Positions 36,655-45,804 are shown, numbered from the stretch's first letter. The stretch: 64,000 bases of DNA from Mameliella sp. CS4 (GCF_019392335.1 NZ_JAHXRQ010000017.1:48245-112244); one strand, 5' to 3'. The notes: generated by a model from the sequence alone, not told the origin. Made by a program: numbers and translations.

Positions 36655-37177
36655 CAGGATCGGGCGTTTCGTGCCGCATGACGCGCGGGATCGGGCGGAA
36701 TGGGACCGATTGAGGGATTTTTGTGCACGGTGGGGGCTTGCCGCCTTTTCGCGCGATCCCTTCATCGGTGGTCATGTCACCGGCTCGGCCTTTGTCCTGT
36801 CGCCGGATGGACAAGCGGTTCTGATGACCCATCACGCCAAGCTCGACCGCTGGCTGCAACTGGGTGGACATTGCGACGGCATCGCGGATGTGCGGTTCGT
36901 GGCCTTGAAAGAAGCCTACGAGGAATCGGGGCTGACGCGGATAGCGCTGCTGTCGGAGGATGTTTTCGACATCGATATCCACGAAATCCCGGCGCGCGGT
37001 GCGGAACCGGCGCACCTGCACTACGACGTCCGTTTCCTGATGCGGGCCGAGGCGGGTGAGCCAAACGCCACGGCAGAGTCGAAGGCGCTGGCATGGGCGC
37101 GGCTGGACAGACTACAGGACTACACGCAGGCAGAGTCGGTCCTGCGCATGGCGCGGCGGGTGAGGGCCTGGGCGTGA
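36644..37177 (+). CDS. NUDIX hydrolase
   Basis: A 177-residue NUDIX protein. The box reads GGHCDGIADVRFVALKEAYE with ESGL following, which differs from the consensus GX5EX7REUXEEXGU: the first Glu is Asp and the Arg of REU is Lys. The catalytic EE pair is kept. Substrate (nucleoside diphosphate linked compound) unknown. The start overlaps the EEP gene, so the two are likely co-translated. Confidence 0.82.
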   Translation: MRIDRIGRFVPHDARDRAEWDRLRDFCARWGLAAFSRDPFIGGHVTGSAFVLSPDGQAVLMTHHAKLDRWLQLGGHCDGIADVRFVALKEAYEESGLTRIALLSEDVFDIDIHEIPARGAEPAHLHYDVRFLMRAEAGEPNATAESKALAWARLDRLQDYTQAESVLRMARRVRAWA

Positions 37178-37181
37178 CGCC

Positions 37182-38522
37182 CTAGTGCCCCATCAGTTGC
37201 GGGTCGAAAGGGTAGGAAATGAGGTTCTCGTAGCCGTCCTCGGTGATCAGCACCTGTTCCTCCAGCTTGATCGAGAAATCGCCCCCGTCGGGCGAGACCA
37301 GAACCTCGACACAGAGGGTCATGCCCGGCTCCAGCTCGTAGTCGAAGGCGCCCTCGACCATGTGGTCCGGGTAGGCCACAAGCGGCCATTCATCGCACAG
37401 ACCCACCCCGTGCATGAGGCAACCGTATTTCAGCCGCTGGAATTCGGGCCGCAGCAGGTGAGTGTTCCGTGAAAGATCCTGAATGTTCACGCCCGGGCGC
37501 AGCATCTCCATGTTGGTCATGACGTGGTCATGGCCGTGCCGCATGGCGTCGATCATGTCGGGCCGGGGCGCCCGGTCACCGACCCACCAGGTGCGCGAGA
37601 TGTCGACGCAGATGCCATAACTGCCGACAAGATCGGTGTCGAAAGCGACGATCTCATTGGTCTGCACGATCCGGGGGCCGCATTCCTGGAACCAGGGATT
37701 GGTACGAGGGCCGGAGGTCAGCAGCCGCGTCTCGATCCATTCGCCGCCCCGGCGGATGTTCTCGGCGTGCAGGACGGCCCAGATGTCGTTCTCTGACACG
37801 TCGGCAAGGGGGACGTTCAGACGCGTGAAACGCTCCATCTCGTGCATCGCGGCCTCACAGGCGTGGACGGCGCAGCGCATGGCCTTGATCTCGTCGGGGC
37901 CTTTCACGGACCGGGCCTTTTCGGTGACTTCCTCGCCGGGGAAGACGGTCAGGCCCTGCGCCTCCAGCGCGCGCAGCCCGTGGATCATGGGTTTGTCCAC
38001 CGCCAGCCGCGTGTTGCCGGGGGCGTGCTGCGCCAGCAGGTCCGCGACCTCGGCGGCAAAGCTGTCTGCGGCCAGGTCGACGCGGTCGCCCCGGTCGAAA
38101 TAGAACAGGTCCGCGCCAGAGCGGGCCTCGCGCACCAGCGGGTTGAACGAGGACAGGAAGGGCGCGTTCTTGTAATCCCAGATCACCATGTAGCCGTCGG
38201 CGCAGACCAGCACCGCCCGGAACGGGTTGTGGGTGTTCCAGAGCTGCATGTTGGTGCTGTCGGTCGCGTAGCGGATGTTCAATGGATCGAAGACCAGCAG
38301 CCCCGCAAGGTCACGCGCCACGACGTGATCGGTCAGCCGCTGCCAGCGATAGCGGCGCATCTCCTGCAGATCGGGCAGGTCCAGCCCCACAGCGGCCCAT
38401 TCGGCCAGGGCAAGGCGCGTGGGGCCGATCTCGATCCGGTCCATGTCGTTGGGGGTGTTGTCGCCGGTGACGGCGCCACGGGTGGGGTCGATCTTGCGGG
38501 TATCGCGGAAATGGGTGTTCAT
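37182..38522 (-). CDS. dddP: Dimethylsulfoniopropionate lyase DddP
   Basis: Cleaves DMSP to dimethyl sulfide and acrylate. The 446-residue protein belongs to the M24/creatinase fold and has the same length as characterised DddP. All six metal-site residues described for the Ruegeria enzyme are at the same numbers: Asp295, Asp297, Asp307, His371, Glu406 and Glu421. The long conserved stretch from IRYATDSTNMQLWNTHNPF onward is also shared. M24 peptidases of other types lack this region. No DMSP transporter or acrylate genes are adjacent, as is often true for dddP. The gene stands alone between convergent nudix and divergent neighbours. Confidence 0.95.
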   Translation of the reverse strand: MNTHFRDTRKIDPTRGAVTGDNTPNDMDRIEIGPTRLALAEWAAVGLDLPDLQEMRRYRWQRLTDHVVARDLAGLLVFDPLNIRYATDSTNMQLWNTHNPFRAVLVCADGYMVIWDYKNAPFLSSFNPLVREARSGADLFYFDRGDRVDLAADSFAAEVADLLAQHAPGNTRLAVDKPMIHGLRALEAQGLTVFPGEEVTEKARSVKGPDEIKAMRCAVHACEAAMHEMERFTRLNVPLADVSENDIWAVLHAENIRRGGEWIETRLLTSGPRTNPWFQECGPRIVQTNEIVAFDTDLVGSYGICVDISRTWWVGDRAPRPDMIDAMRHGHDHVMTNMEMLRPGVNIQDLSRNTHLLRPEFQRLKYGCLMHGVGLCDEWPLVAYPDHMVEGAFDYELEPGMTLCVEVLVSPDGGDFSIKLEEQVLITEDGYENLISYPFDPQLMGH

Positions 38523-38681
38523 GGCGTCATCCGGTCGCTGATCCTGTCAGCCTGCCGGGGCGCACAATGGCTGGCGCGTGGAATTGCGACCGTACAGCGC
38601 GTCGTTTTTTGACCGCAAGGACCGGCGTGACGTCGGGTCGCGCGACTGGCGATGGCCGCGTGGCGGGCCTAGCCTGCGCGC

Positions 38682-39422
38682 ATGATCCTGCAAGACCGAA
38701 TCCCCTACGATGTCACCGCGCCGCGCCCCTTGCCTGGGATCGCGCCTCTGGATCCGTCGGACTGGTTGATCGTGGACGAGGCCTATGCCGGGCAGATGGC
38801 AGAGCGCCGCCGCCTGCTGTCCGACCACCGAGACGAGGTGCTGGCCCTGTCGGTTGGCGCCATTCCGGCGGCGGAAGAACTGCTGGAAACGGTGCTTGGG
38901 TCATTGCCCGACGGGTTTTCGCGGGCAGAAGACAGTGTATCCTGCCCGGACGGCGCGCGCATCGCGCTGGATCGGGCCGATCCGCTGGGAACGCTGGGGC
39001 GTATCGTGCAGGAAGACCTGTGCCTGATGGAAAAGCACGGCGATCAGCATGTGCTGACCGGGGCCGTGTTGTGTTTCCCCGCCAGCTGGCGGCTGGACGA
39101 GAAATTCATGCGTCCGATGACGGCGATTCACGATCCTGTCGACAGTTTTGACGAAAACATCGCGCGCCGGGTGCAAAGGCTGTTCGATGGGGTGCAGCCG
39201 GGGCGCCCGCTGTGGCGGTTCAATGCCCTGCGCTACGCCGAGCCCGAGCTGTTCCAGCCGCGTTCGCTGCACGCTCCGCGCGCGCCGGTCGATCCCGCCA
39301 CTGCGCCTTTCTGGCGGTCAGAGCGGCAATGCATCCTGCGCCTGCCGCGAACCCGCGCGGTGGTTTTCTCGATTCACACCTACCTGGTGCGCAGCGCGGC
39401 ACTCACTGCAGGAACTGCCTGA
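38682..39422 (+). CDS. Heme-dependent oxidative N-demethylase-like protein (DUF3445)
   Basis: A 246-residue protein of the DUF3445 family, which includes the alpha subunit of heme-dependent oxidative N-demethylase. Family features include FPASWRLDEKFMRPMTAIHDPV, then RLFDGVQPGRPLWRFNALRY and SERQCILRLPRTRAVVFSIHTYLV. Known members use a PAS-like heme pocket to demethylate secondary amines. The beta, gamma and delta subunits are not near, so this may be a stand-alone form. Its 3' end overlaps the next convergent gene by 20 bases. Confidence 0.82.
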   Translation: MILQDRIPYDVTAPRPLPGIAPLDPSDWLIVDEAYAGQMAERRRLLSDHRDEVLALSVGAIPAAEELLETVLGSLPDGFSRAEDSVSCPDGARIALDRADPLGTLGRIVQEDLCLMEKHGDQHVLTGAVLCFPASWRLDEKFMRPMTAIHDPVDSFDENIARRVQRLFDGVQPGRPLWRFNALRYAEPELFQPRSLHAPRAPVDPATAPFWRSERQCILRLPRTRAVVFSIHTYLVRSAALTAGTA

Positions 39423-40071
39423 GGAAATAGTCCATCTGCCCGGTCGTGCCGAGCACGGCGATCAGGCTCGTGACGGCCATCATCTGGCTGGCGCGCCTCA
39501 GGCCGAAACGCGAAAGCCGGGGCTTCATCGCATTATCCGCCACCACGGCGGGCAGGTTGGGGATCTCGGCCGGCTTTGGGCGTTTGGGGTACAGCGTGCC
39601 GCAGATGCCCTGCGCCGCGGCGGCGCTTTCAAAGAGCGCATCCTCGATTTCCGTATCGACCCGGCCGATGCGGCGCGGCGAGACGAAATTCCGCAGGCGG
39701 ATAAAATCCTCGCGGTCGATCAGCGTATCGGGGGCGAACCATTCCAGGATATCGGCCGAGGAATGATCCAGCGCCGCCCGCACCGTGTCTGACAGAAGGC
39801 GCGCGGCATCGGTCTCGTCGGGGGGCGTGCCATCCACGGTCACGACCTCCAGCACCACGCGGGGGCCATAGTCGCTTTGCTCTTCGGCGAGTACGGCAAT
39901 GCCCAGGTGGTGGCCCATGACCCGGCCCGGTTGTCGTCGTGTCGGAGCCTTGGCGTCAGGGCGTGGATCGAGACGAGCCAGCACCTTTGCGGCGCTGTCG
40001 AGATAGGGATCGGGGTGCAGATCCCGCACATCCGGCAGGATCATCCCCGCGTAGGGGTATTCGAAGGTCAT
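39403..40071 (-). CDS. Hypothetical protein with a C-terminal hydrophobic segment
   Basis: A 222-residue protein I cannot place. It starts MTFEYPYAGMILPDVRDL and has a basic middle region (RPGRVMGHH in part) and a predicted hydrophobic stretch at the C-terminus (QMMAVTSLIAVLGTTG). The start at 40071 is preceded by GGAG; 40128 would add 19 residues without coding character. It overlaps the convergent DUF3445 gene. No recognised motif. Confidence 0.65.
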   Translation of the reverse strand: MTFEYPYAGMILPDVRDLHPDPYLDSAAKVLARLDPRPDAKAPTRRQPGRVMGHHLGIAVLAEEQSDYGPRVVLEVVTVDGTPPDETDAARLLSDTVRAALDHSSADILEWFAPDTLIDREDFIRLRNFVSPRRIGRVDTEIEDALFESAAAAQGICGTLYPKRPKPAEIPNLPAVVADNAMKPRLSRFGLRRASQMMAVTSLIAVLGTTGQMDYFLRQFLQ

Positions 40072-40191
40072 TCTGCTCTCCTGTGGCGGCATTTTTGTCC
40101 GCACAAGGAAAGACTGACCCCGAAACATGTTAACAATCGGGCGATTCGGGGAAAATTACGCGGTTTTGGGCGCTTTGTTTCCGGATCGGCC

Positions 40192-40992
40192 TCAGCGGCC
40201 GATCCTTTCTGCCGCCGCGGCGATGGCCTGCTGATAGACCGTGGCGGCGTTCCATTCGTTCAACACGCGGAAGTTATGGGTGCCGGGGCCGAAGGGCTGG
40301 CCGCGCTTCCAGCCCTTCTGGCGCAGGAAATTGGCAGTCGAGGCCAGCGCATCGGCCTGGTTGTAGAAATCGACCCGACCGTCGCCATTGGCATCGACGC
40401 CATAGCGCATGGCGTTGCCGGGCAGGAACTGGGTATGGCCCAGCTCTCCGTGGAAGGCGCCTTTCTGGCCGGGCGAGAGCATCCCGCGATCCACCATCTT
40501 GAGCGCGGCGATGGCGTGAGGCCGGAACAGTTGCGGGCGACGGCAGTCATAGGCAACCGTCAGGATCGAGTTGATCACCGGTTCGGTCCCCATCGTGCGA
40601 CCATAACCCGTTTCCATGCCGTGAATGGCCACGATGACACCCGCGGGCACGCCAAAGTGCTGTTCGAGGCTGTCGTAAAAGGCCTTGTTCTGGTTGATCC
40701 GCTTGCGGGCGCCATTGGCGAAACTGTCGAGCGAGCCGAGGCGGATCTGCACGAACCGTTCGAAGCTGTATTTCACGCCTTTCTGATTCCGGTCGGCGCC
40801 GATCGTCTTGGTGGAATAGCGGGCGTTCATGAGGGCGTTGATGCCCCGGTCGCCGACCCCGGCGCGGCGGGCTTCGGCGGCAAAGTCGCCTTTCCAGGCG
40901 TCAAAGCCCGAGGCGGTGTTGCCGCAGCCCGCGGCAAAGGCGGGGACAGCGGTCAGAATGGCAAGGGCAAGGGCAGGGGCGAGGCGGCGCAT
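40192..40992 (-). CDS. Lytic murein transglycosylase (MltB type)
   Basis: Cleaves peptidoglycan glycan strands to 1,6-anhydro ends in the periplasm. The 266-residue protein has a signal peptide (MRRLAPALALAILTAVPAFA), then the SLT-like catalytic domain with the active-site Glu in IHGMETGYGR and the GELGHTQFLPGNA segment. The DANGDGRVDFYNQADALAS segment is typical of the MltB/SLT_2 family. Start at 40992 puts the signal peptide first. It lacks the extra C-terminal peptidoglycan-binding domain of longer forms. Confidence 0.9.
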   Translation of the reverse strand: MRRLAPALALAILTAVPAFAAGCGNTASGFDAWKGDFAAEARRAGVGDRGINALMNARYSTKTIGADRNQKGVKYSFERFVQIRLGSLDSFANGARKRINQNKAFYDSLEQHFGVPAGVIVAIHGMETGYGRTMGTEPVINSILTVAYDCRRPQLFRPHAIAALKMVDRGMLSPGQKGAFHGELGHTQFLPGNAMRYGVDANGDGRVDFYNQADALASTANFLRQKGWKRGQPFGPGTHNFRVLNEWNAATVYQQAIAAAAERIGR

Positions 40993-41107
40993 GGCAGGGC
41001 TCCGGTACGGACGGTTTCCCCGAAAGGTTAGCCGCGCAAAGAGGAGGCGCCAAGGGGGGAAGGTGCGGGGTGGCGGGCACCCGCCGCGGGCCAAGGGCGC
41101 AGAAATG

Positions 41108-41134
41108 AAAACGGGCGCCCAAGGGGGCGCCCGT
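41108..41134 (-). terminator. Rho-independent terminator after glnA
   Basis: On the minus strand ACGGGCGCCC pairs with GGGCGCCCGT around a short loop and is followed by TTTT. It lies 23 bases beyond the glnA stop codon at 41157. Confidence 0.82.
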
Positions 41135-41156
41135 TCCGCTGAAGATCGCGCGGCGA

Positions 41157-42560
41157 TCAGCAGCTGTAGTACATGCCGAACTCGACCGGGTGCGGCGTGT
41201 GTTCGAACAGTTCGATTTCTTCCATCTTCAGCTCGATGTAGCCGTCGATCTGGTCCTTGGTGAAGACGTCGCCGGCGAGCAGGAACTCGTGGTCGGCCTT
41301 CAGGCAGTCGATGGCTTCGCGCAGGCTGCCGCAGACGGTGGGGATGCCTTCCAGCTCTTCGGCCGGCAGGTCGTAGAGGTTCTTGTCCATCGCCTCGCCG
41401 GGATCGATCTTATTGGTGATGCCGTCCAGACCGGCCATCAGCAAAGCTGCGAAGCACAGGTAGGGGTTCGCCGACGGATCGGGGAAACGGGCCTCGACGC
41501 GCTTGGCCTTGGGGCTTTCGGTCCACGGAATACGGACGCAGCCGGACCGGTTGCGGGCCGAGTAGGCGCGCAGAACCGGGGCTTCGAAGCCGGGGATCAG
41601 GCGCTTGTACGAGTTGGTGGACGGGTTGGTGAAGGCGTTCAGCGTCTTGGCATGCTTGAGGATGCCGCCGATGAAATACAGCGCCTCTTGGCTGAGGTCC
41701 GCGTACTTGTCACCCGCAAAGAGCGGCTTGCCGTCCTTCCAGATCGACATGTTGCAGTGCATGCCGGTGCCGTTGTCGCCGTAGATCGGCTTGGGCATGA
41801 AGGTGGCCGACTTGCCGTAGGCATGCGCCACGTTGTGGATGATGTACTTGTACTTCTGCAGTTCGTCCGCCTGCTTGGTCAGCGATCCGAAGATCAGGCC
41901 AAGCTCGTGCTGGCAGGAGGCCACCTCGTGGTGGTGCTTGTCGACCTTCATGCCGATGCGCTTCATGGTCGAGAGCATTTCCGAGCGCAGGTCCTGCGCG
42001 TCGTCGGTCGGGTTGACCGGGAAATAGCCGCCCTTGACGCCGGGACGATGACCCATGTTGCCGGTCTCGTACTCGGTGTCGGTGTTCCAGGAGGCGTCGA
42101 CCGCGTCGACCTCGTAGGAGACCTTGTTGATCGTGTTCGAGAAGCGCACGTCGTCGAACAGGAAGAACTCGGCTTCCGGACCCCAGAAGGACGTGTCACC
42201 GATACCGGAGGACTTCAGGTAGGCCTCTGCCTTTTCGGCGGTGCCGCGCGGGTCACGCTCGTAGGGTTCGCCGGTGTCGGGCTCGACGACCGAGCAGTGC
42301 AGGCAGAGCGTCTTTTCGGCGTAGAACGGATCGATATAGGCGCTTTCCAGGTCGGGCATGAGTTTCATGTCCGAGGCTTCAATCGATTTCCAGCCGGCGA
42401 TCGAGGAGCCGTCGAACATGAAGCCTTCGTCGAGGAAATCCTCGTCGACTTCATCTGCGATCACGGTCACGTGCTGCAGTCTGCCGCGCGGATCGGTGAA
42501 CCGGATGTCGACGTAGGCGACGTCCTCTTCCTTCATCATGTCGAGAACAGCGTTGCTCAT
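41157..42560 (-). CDS. glnA: Glutamine synthetase, type I
   Basis: ATP-dependent ligation of ammonium to glutamate. The 467-residue subunit has the type I features FMFDGSSIAGW, GPEAEFFLFDD, NGTGMHCNMSIW and RRLIP-like GFEAPVLRAYSARNRSGCVRIP. The adenylylation site is in NLYDLPAEE, with Tyr at about residue 396. Start at 42560 gives MSNAVLDMM. It follows glnB in an operon (72 bases between) and so is likely under nitrogen control. Confidence 0.97.
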   Translation of the reverse strand: MSNAVLDMMKEEDVAYVDIRFTDPRGRLQHVTVIADEVDEDFLDEGFMFDGSSIAGWKSIEASDMKLMPDLESAYIDPFYAEKTLCLHCSVVEPDTGEPYERDPRGTAEKAEAYLKSSGIGDTSFWGPEAEFFLFDDVRFSNTINKVSYEVDAVDASWNTDTEYETGNMGHRPGVKGGYFPVNPTDDAQDLRSEMLSTMKRIGMKVDKHHHEVASCQHELGLIFGSLTKQADELQKYKYIIHNVAHAYGKSATFMPKPIYGDNGTGMHCNMSIWKDGKPLFAGDKYADLSQEALYFIGGILKHAKTLNAFTNPSTNSYKRLIPGFEAPVLRAYSARNRSGCVRIPWTESPKAKRVEARFPDPSANPYLCFAALLMAGLDGITNKIDPGEAMDKNLYDLPAEELEGIPTVCGSLREAIDCLKADHEFLLAGDVFTKDQIDGYIELKMEEIELFEHTPHPVEFGMYYSC

Positions 42561-42632
42561 AACTGTTGAGTCCCTTTCTGTCATACTGTTGGGATGCCTG
42601 CGGCCCAGCTGTGCCGCGGTCAATTTCTGGAA

Positions 42633-42971
42633 TTACAGCGCGTCCGAGCCGGTTTCGCCGGTGCGGATACGGATGGCCTGTTCGACGTGGCTGACAAAGA
42701 TCTTGCCGTCGCCGATCTTGTCGGTCTTGGCGGCCTCGACGATGGCCTCGATGGCGGAATCGACCTGGTCGTCATCAAGCACGATCTCGATCTTAACCTT
42801 GGGCAGGAAGTCGACGACGTACTCGGCGCCACGGTACAGCTCGGTATGGCCCTTCTGACGGCCAAAGCCCTTCACCTCGACGACGGACAGACCCTGGATG
42901 CCCGCTTCTTGCAGCGCCTCCTTCACCTCATCAAGCTTGAATGGCTTGATGATCGCTTCGATCTTTTTCAT
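42633..42971 (-). CDS. glnB: Nitrogen regulatory protein PII
   Basis: Trimeric sensor of 2-oxoglutarate, ATP and ADP that acts on NtrB and adenylyltransferase. The 112-residue protein has the GlnB signature MKKIEAIIKPFKLDEVKEAL and the T-loop with the uridylylated Tyr51 (RGAEYVVDFLPK). The C-terminal GDGKIFVSHVEQAIRIRTGE is also typical. It is the first gene of glnB-glnA. A possible NtrC site is about 130 bases upstream. Confidence 0.97.
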   Translation of the reverse strand: MKKIEAIIKPFKLDEVKEALQEAGIQGLSVVEVKGFGRQKGHTELYRGAEYVVDFLPKVKIEIVLDDDQVDSAIEAIVEAAKTDKIGDGKIFVSHVEQAIRIRTGETGSDAL

Positions 42972-43103
42972 GAGACCTCGCTCTCCCTTGCGCTCTTCGT
43001 GGACTTGGCAGATCACTTCTGGATGATCGCCACAATCCGATAGGCCCTGTGAGGGCCACAAGCGCAGAGCGATTTTTCGGGTGCGGTCAATTTTTGAGCG
43101 AAG

Positions 43104-43120
43104 TGCGCAATAACTGTGCA
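43104..43120. promoter_or_regulatory. Possible NtrC-type binding site upstream of glnB
   Basis: TGCGCAATAACTGTGCA is an inverted repeat with one mismatch to the NtrC consensus TGCAC-N7-GTGCA. It lies 133 bases before glnB and 21 bases before the divergent NAD(P)HX-repair gene. NtrC control of glnBA is known in other proteobacteria; here it is a pattern match only. Confidence 0.4.
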
Positions 43121-43140
43121 GAATTGAATCGCGGGGCAAA

Positions 43141-44817
43141 ATGACAGAGCTTCTGACCGCGGCGCAGATGCGCCAGATCGAGCAGGCAGCGATCGACAGC
43201 GGCGCCGTGACGGGCCTGGAACTGATGGAGCGCGCAGGCGCCGGCGTGGTCGAGGCGGTGTTCGAGGAATGGCCGGACCTGGGGCAGGGGGCGCATCGGG
43301 CGGTCGTCCTTTGCGGGCCGGGGAACAATGGCGGTGACGGGTTTGTCGTCGCGCGGCTGTTGCATGAGCGCGGGTGGGACGTGGAGGTGTTTTTCTTCGG
43401 CCAGTCCGAAAGCCTGTCACCTGATGCCCGCGCCATGCATGACCGATGGACGGCGACGGGAGAGATCTTGCCGATGGAACCGGGCCAGGCCGGGCAGGGG
43501 CCGCGGCCCGTCCTGCTGGTCGACGCCATGTTTGGCACCGGGCTGACCCGCCCGATCCCCTTGATTTGCGCGCAGGCCTTTCAGGCCGTCACCCAACGGA
43601 AACGAGTTTCGGGTACAACCCAGAGGGCTTGCCATGTTGTCGCCGTGGACGCGCCCTCGGGAATGGACATGGATTCCGGCGAAGTCCTGTACCCAAACTT
43701 CCAAGATGAAGTTGGCAGCGAAACCTTCCTGCAACGCGAGGTCTATCCTCGCAACTTGACGTGTGGCCTCTGCGTCACCTTCCACCGTGCCAAGCGGGGG
43801 CACTACCTGGCGAAAACCGGGCGTCGCGCTCCTGTCGTGGTCGACATCGGACTTCCCGAAGGCCCGTCGTCCGGGAATGCGGCGTTTCTTGCAGGGGCAC
43901 TCGACGACCCCGCCCGGATTCGGTTGATCGATCCGGAGCCCGGCCGCACGCGAAAACTCTGGCTTCGCCATGTCGCCCATCTGGGCGCGGGCGGGCACAA
44001 ATACGATCGTGGCCATACCTTGATCCTCGGGGGCGGGGTCGGGCGCGGCGGTGCGGCCCGGATGGCCGCCCGCGCGGCCCTGCGCGTTGGCGCCGGTCTG
44101 GTGACACTGGCGGTTCCGCCCGCCGCAGTTCAAGAAAACGCCGCCCAGTTGAATGCGATCATGCTGCGCCCGGTTGGGGGCGCGGATGAGCTGCGCGCCA
44201 TGCTGGAGGATACCCGGCTCAGCTGCGTCGTGCTTGGCCCGGGCCTCGGCGTCGGTGCGAAAACGCGGGAATTGGTGCTGGCCGCCCTGAACAGCGTGAA
44301 CCGGCGGGTGGTGCTGGACGCCGATGCGCTGAGCAGTTTCGCCGATGACCCCGAACCGCTTTTCGAGGCACTGGGACCGTCGGCGGTTCTGACACCACAC
44401 GAAGGCGAGTTTGCTCGGCTTTTCCCCGACCTGTCGGAAAGCGCCAGGCATTCATCCTTGGCCGCGCCTCCGATGTCCAGGATCGACGCCGCGCAGGCGG
44501 CTGCGGCCCGCTGTGGGGCAACGGTCCTCCTCAAAGGTCCCGCCACCGTGATCGCCTCGCCCGACGGGACGACTGGCCTGCACCCGGCGCTTTATCATCG
44601 CGCGGCCCCTTGGCTGGGCACCGCTGGTGCGGGGGATGTTTTGGCGGGTATGATCGGCGGGTTGCTTGCGCATCCGATGGCGGAGTTTGGCGTTCACAAA
44701 GCGGTGGAGGCGGCGGCATGGCTGCACGTCGAGGCTGCGCGCAGTTTCGGCCCCGGCCTGATCGCCGAGGACCTGCCCGAGGAACTGCCCAAGGTGTTTC
44801 GCGCGCTGGGGCTGTGA
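43141..44817 (+). CDS. nnrD: Bifunctional NAD(P)HX epimerase / dehydratase
   Basis: Repairs hydrated NAD(P)H. The 558-residue protein joins an N-terminal YjeF epimerase domain (residues 1-230, with GPGNNGGDGFVVARLL) to a C-terminal ADP-dependent dehydratase domain (GAGGHKYDRGHTLILGGG near 280 and GTAGAGDVLAGMIGG near 500). The order of domains is the usual bacterial one. It is divergent from glnB, and the two share a short regulatory gap. Slightly longer than average because of a loop around residues 155-200. Confidence 0.93.
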   Translation: MTELLTAAQMRQIEQAAIDSGAVTGLELMERAGAGVVEAVFEEWPDLGQGAHRAVVLCGPGNNGGDGFVVARLLHERGWDVEVFFFGQSESLSPDARAMHDRWTATGEILPMEPGQAGQGPRPVLLVDAMFGTGLTRPIPLICAQAFQAVTQRKRVSGTTQRACHVVAVDAPSGMDMDSGEVLYPNFQDEVGSETFLQREVYPRNLTCGLCVTFHRAKRGHYLAKTGRRAPVVVDIGLPEGPSSGNAAFLAGALDDPARIRLIDPEPGRTRKLWLRHVAHLGAGGHKYDRGHTLILGGGVGRGGAARMAARAALRVGAGLVTLAVPPAAVQENAAQLNAIMLRPVGGADELRAMLEDTRLSCVVLGPGLGVGAKTRELVLAALNSVNRRVVLDADALSSFADDPEPLFEALGPSAVLTPHEGEFARLFPDLSESARHSSLAAPPMSRIDAAQAAAARCGATVLLKGPATVIASPDGTTGLHPALYHRAAPWLGTAGAGDVLAGMIGGLLAHPMAEFGVHKAVEAAAWLHVEAARSFGPGLIAEDLPEELPKVFRALGL

Positions 44818-44823
44818 CGCCTG

Positions 44824-45318
44824 TCAGGCGGTGACGCCGGTTGTGGCAGAGGCCAATTCCAGCCCGTCCGCATAGAGGATATGCGGCCTGTCAAAGGCCA
44901 GCTCGACCAGTTGCATGTCGATCTCGCCCGCGCTGCGGATGAACTGGCCGTCGATCAGCCGCGACAGGGGCACCAGCGCCCGGTCCTTGCCGAACAGCGC
45001 CCGTGCCCGCCAGTCGCGCAAGAGCACCTCTTGCGCGGCGGGCAGGACCAGCGTCAGGTCGGGCCGCATGTGCCCCAAGCTGCCGGGTGCCACGAAAACC
45101 GCTGGCAGGCGCCTGCGCCGGGGCCGCAGGGCGACCAGCCGCGCCGTCCCGCTGTCTCGTGTGATGATCCGGTCCCCCGGGGCGAGATATTCGACTGGCA
45201 ACGCGCCATCGAGCGTCAGCACAACCGTGCCGAGCGGAAGCGCATTGCAAGCGGGATTGGCGGGGGATCGGCGCTGGGATTCCACGCCGCTGCCACGCCG
45301 GACCATGTCATGGGCCAT
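44824..45318 (-). CDS. Hint-domain protein, short form
   Basis: A 164-residue protein with a Hint (hedgehog/intein) domain. The nucleophile region is ACNALPLGTVVLTLDGALPV with a Cys, followed by EYLAPGDRIITRD. The last part, FDRPHILYADGLELASA, matches the second conserved block where histidine helps splicing or cleavage in relatives. In Rhodobacteraceae these proteins are abundant and mostly uncharacterised. It lies convergent with the NAD(P)HX gene. A second, longer Hint protein is at 62659-63588. Confidence 0.8.
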   Translation of the reverse strand: MAHDMVRRGSGVESQRRSPANPACNALPLGTVVLTLDGALPVEYLAPGDRIITRDSGTARLVALRPRRRRLPAVFVAPGSLGHMRPDLTLVLPAAQEVLLRDWRARALFGKDRALVPLSRLIDGQFIRSAGEIDMQLVELAFDRPHILYADGLELASATTGVTA

Positions 45319-45469
45319 CGTCTCTTATTCCTGTATGTTACTGCCGGTCTTTTCTTGTTTTGCGGCAGGATAGGCCAAGATCCGGTTTATGTCGCCCGGA
45401 ATTGCATAGGCTTTTACAGGAATTTTCCGCTCGCCTCGGTCCCGGCGCTTTGCTATTCAGCGCGTCGTT

Positions 45470-45554
45470 GCGGGTGTGGCGAAATTGGTAGACGCACCAG
45501 ATTTAGGTTCTGGCGCCGCAAGGCGTGGGGGTTCAAGTCCCTCCACCCGCACCA
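45470..45554 (+). tRNA. tRNA-Leu (anticodon UAG)
   Basis: Eighty-five bases fold into a class II tRNA: acceptor stem GCGGGTG pairs with CACCCGC, anticodon stem CCAGA/TCTGG holds the loop TTTAGGT with anticodon TAG, a variable arm follows, and the T-loop is GTTCAAGTC. The CCA end is encoded. It is the likely attachment site of the integrase remnant just downstream. Confidence 0.95.
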
Positions 45555-45804
45555 TCTCAAGCCTTTGAAATTAAGGAATGCCCTGCAAACATGGGGTGTA
45601 GTCCGTTCTGTGGTTGCATCGGTGGTTACAATCCGGGGCCGCGGATGGCAGGCAATACGGCGCCAGATCAACTTGCGTTGAGCCTGTACAACCGGCGGCT
45701 CGCTTTCGACGAAGAACCGCGCAACGAGCCGCGCGGCGCGCCGGTCGGGAGTGACGATCTTCTGGTAGACCGCCTTCGCGCTGCCACGGCGGGCCGTTCT
45801 GGGG
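45555..45804. other. Unassigned stretch between tRNA-Leu and the integrase remnant
   Basis: This region should contain the start of the integrase if the gene were whole. No frame on either strand gives a family I recognise, although a minus-strand reading through 45640-45850 is fairly protein-like (PDRRAARLVARFFVES). It may be decayed integrase or other island DNA. Confidence 0.4.
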
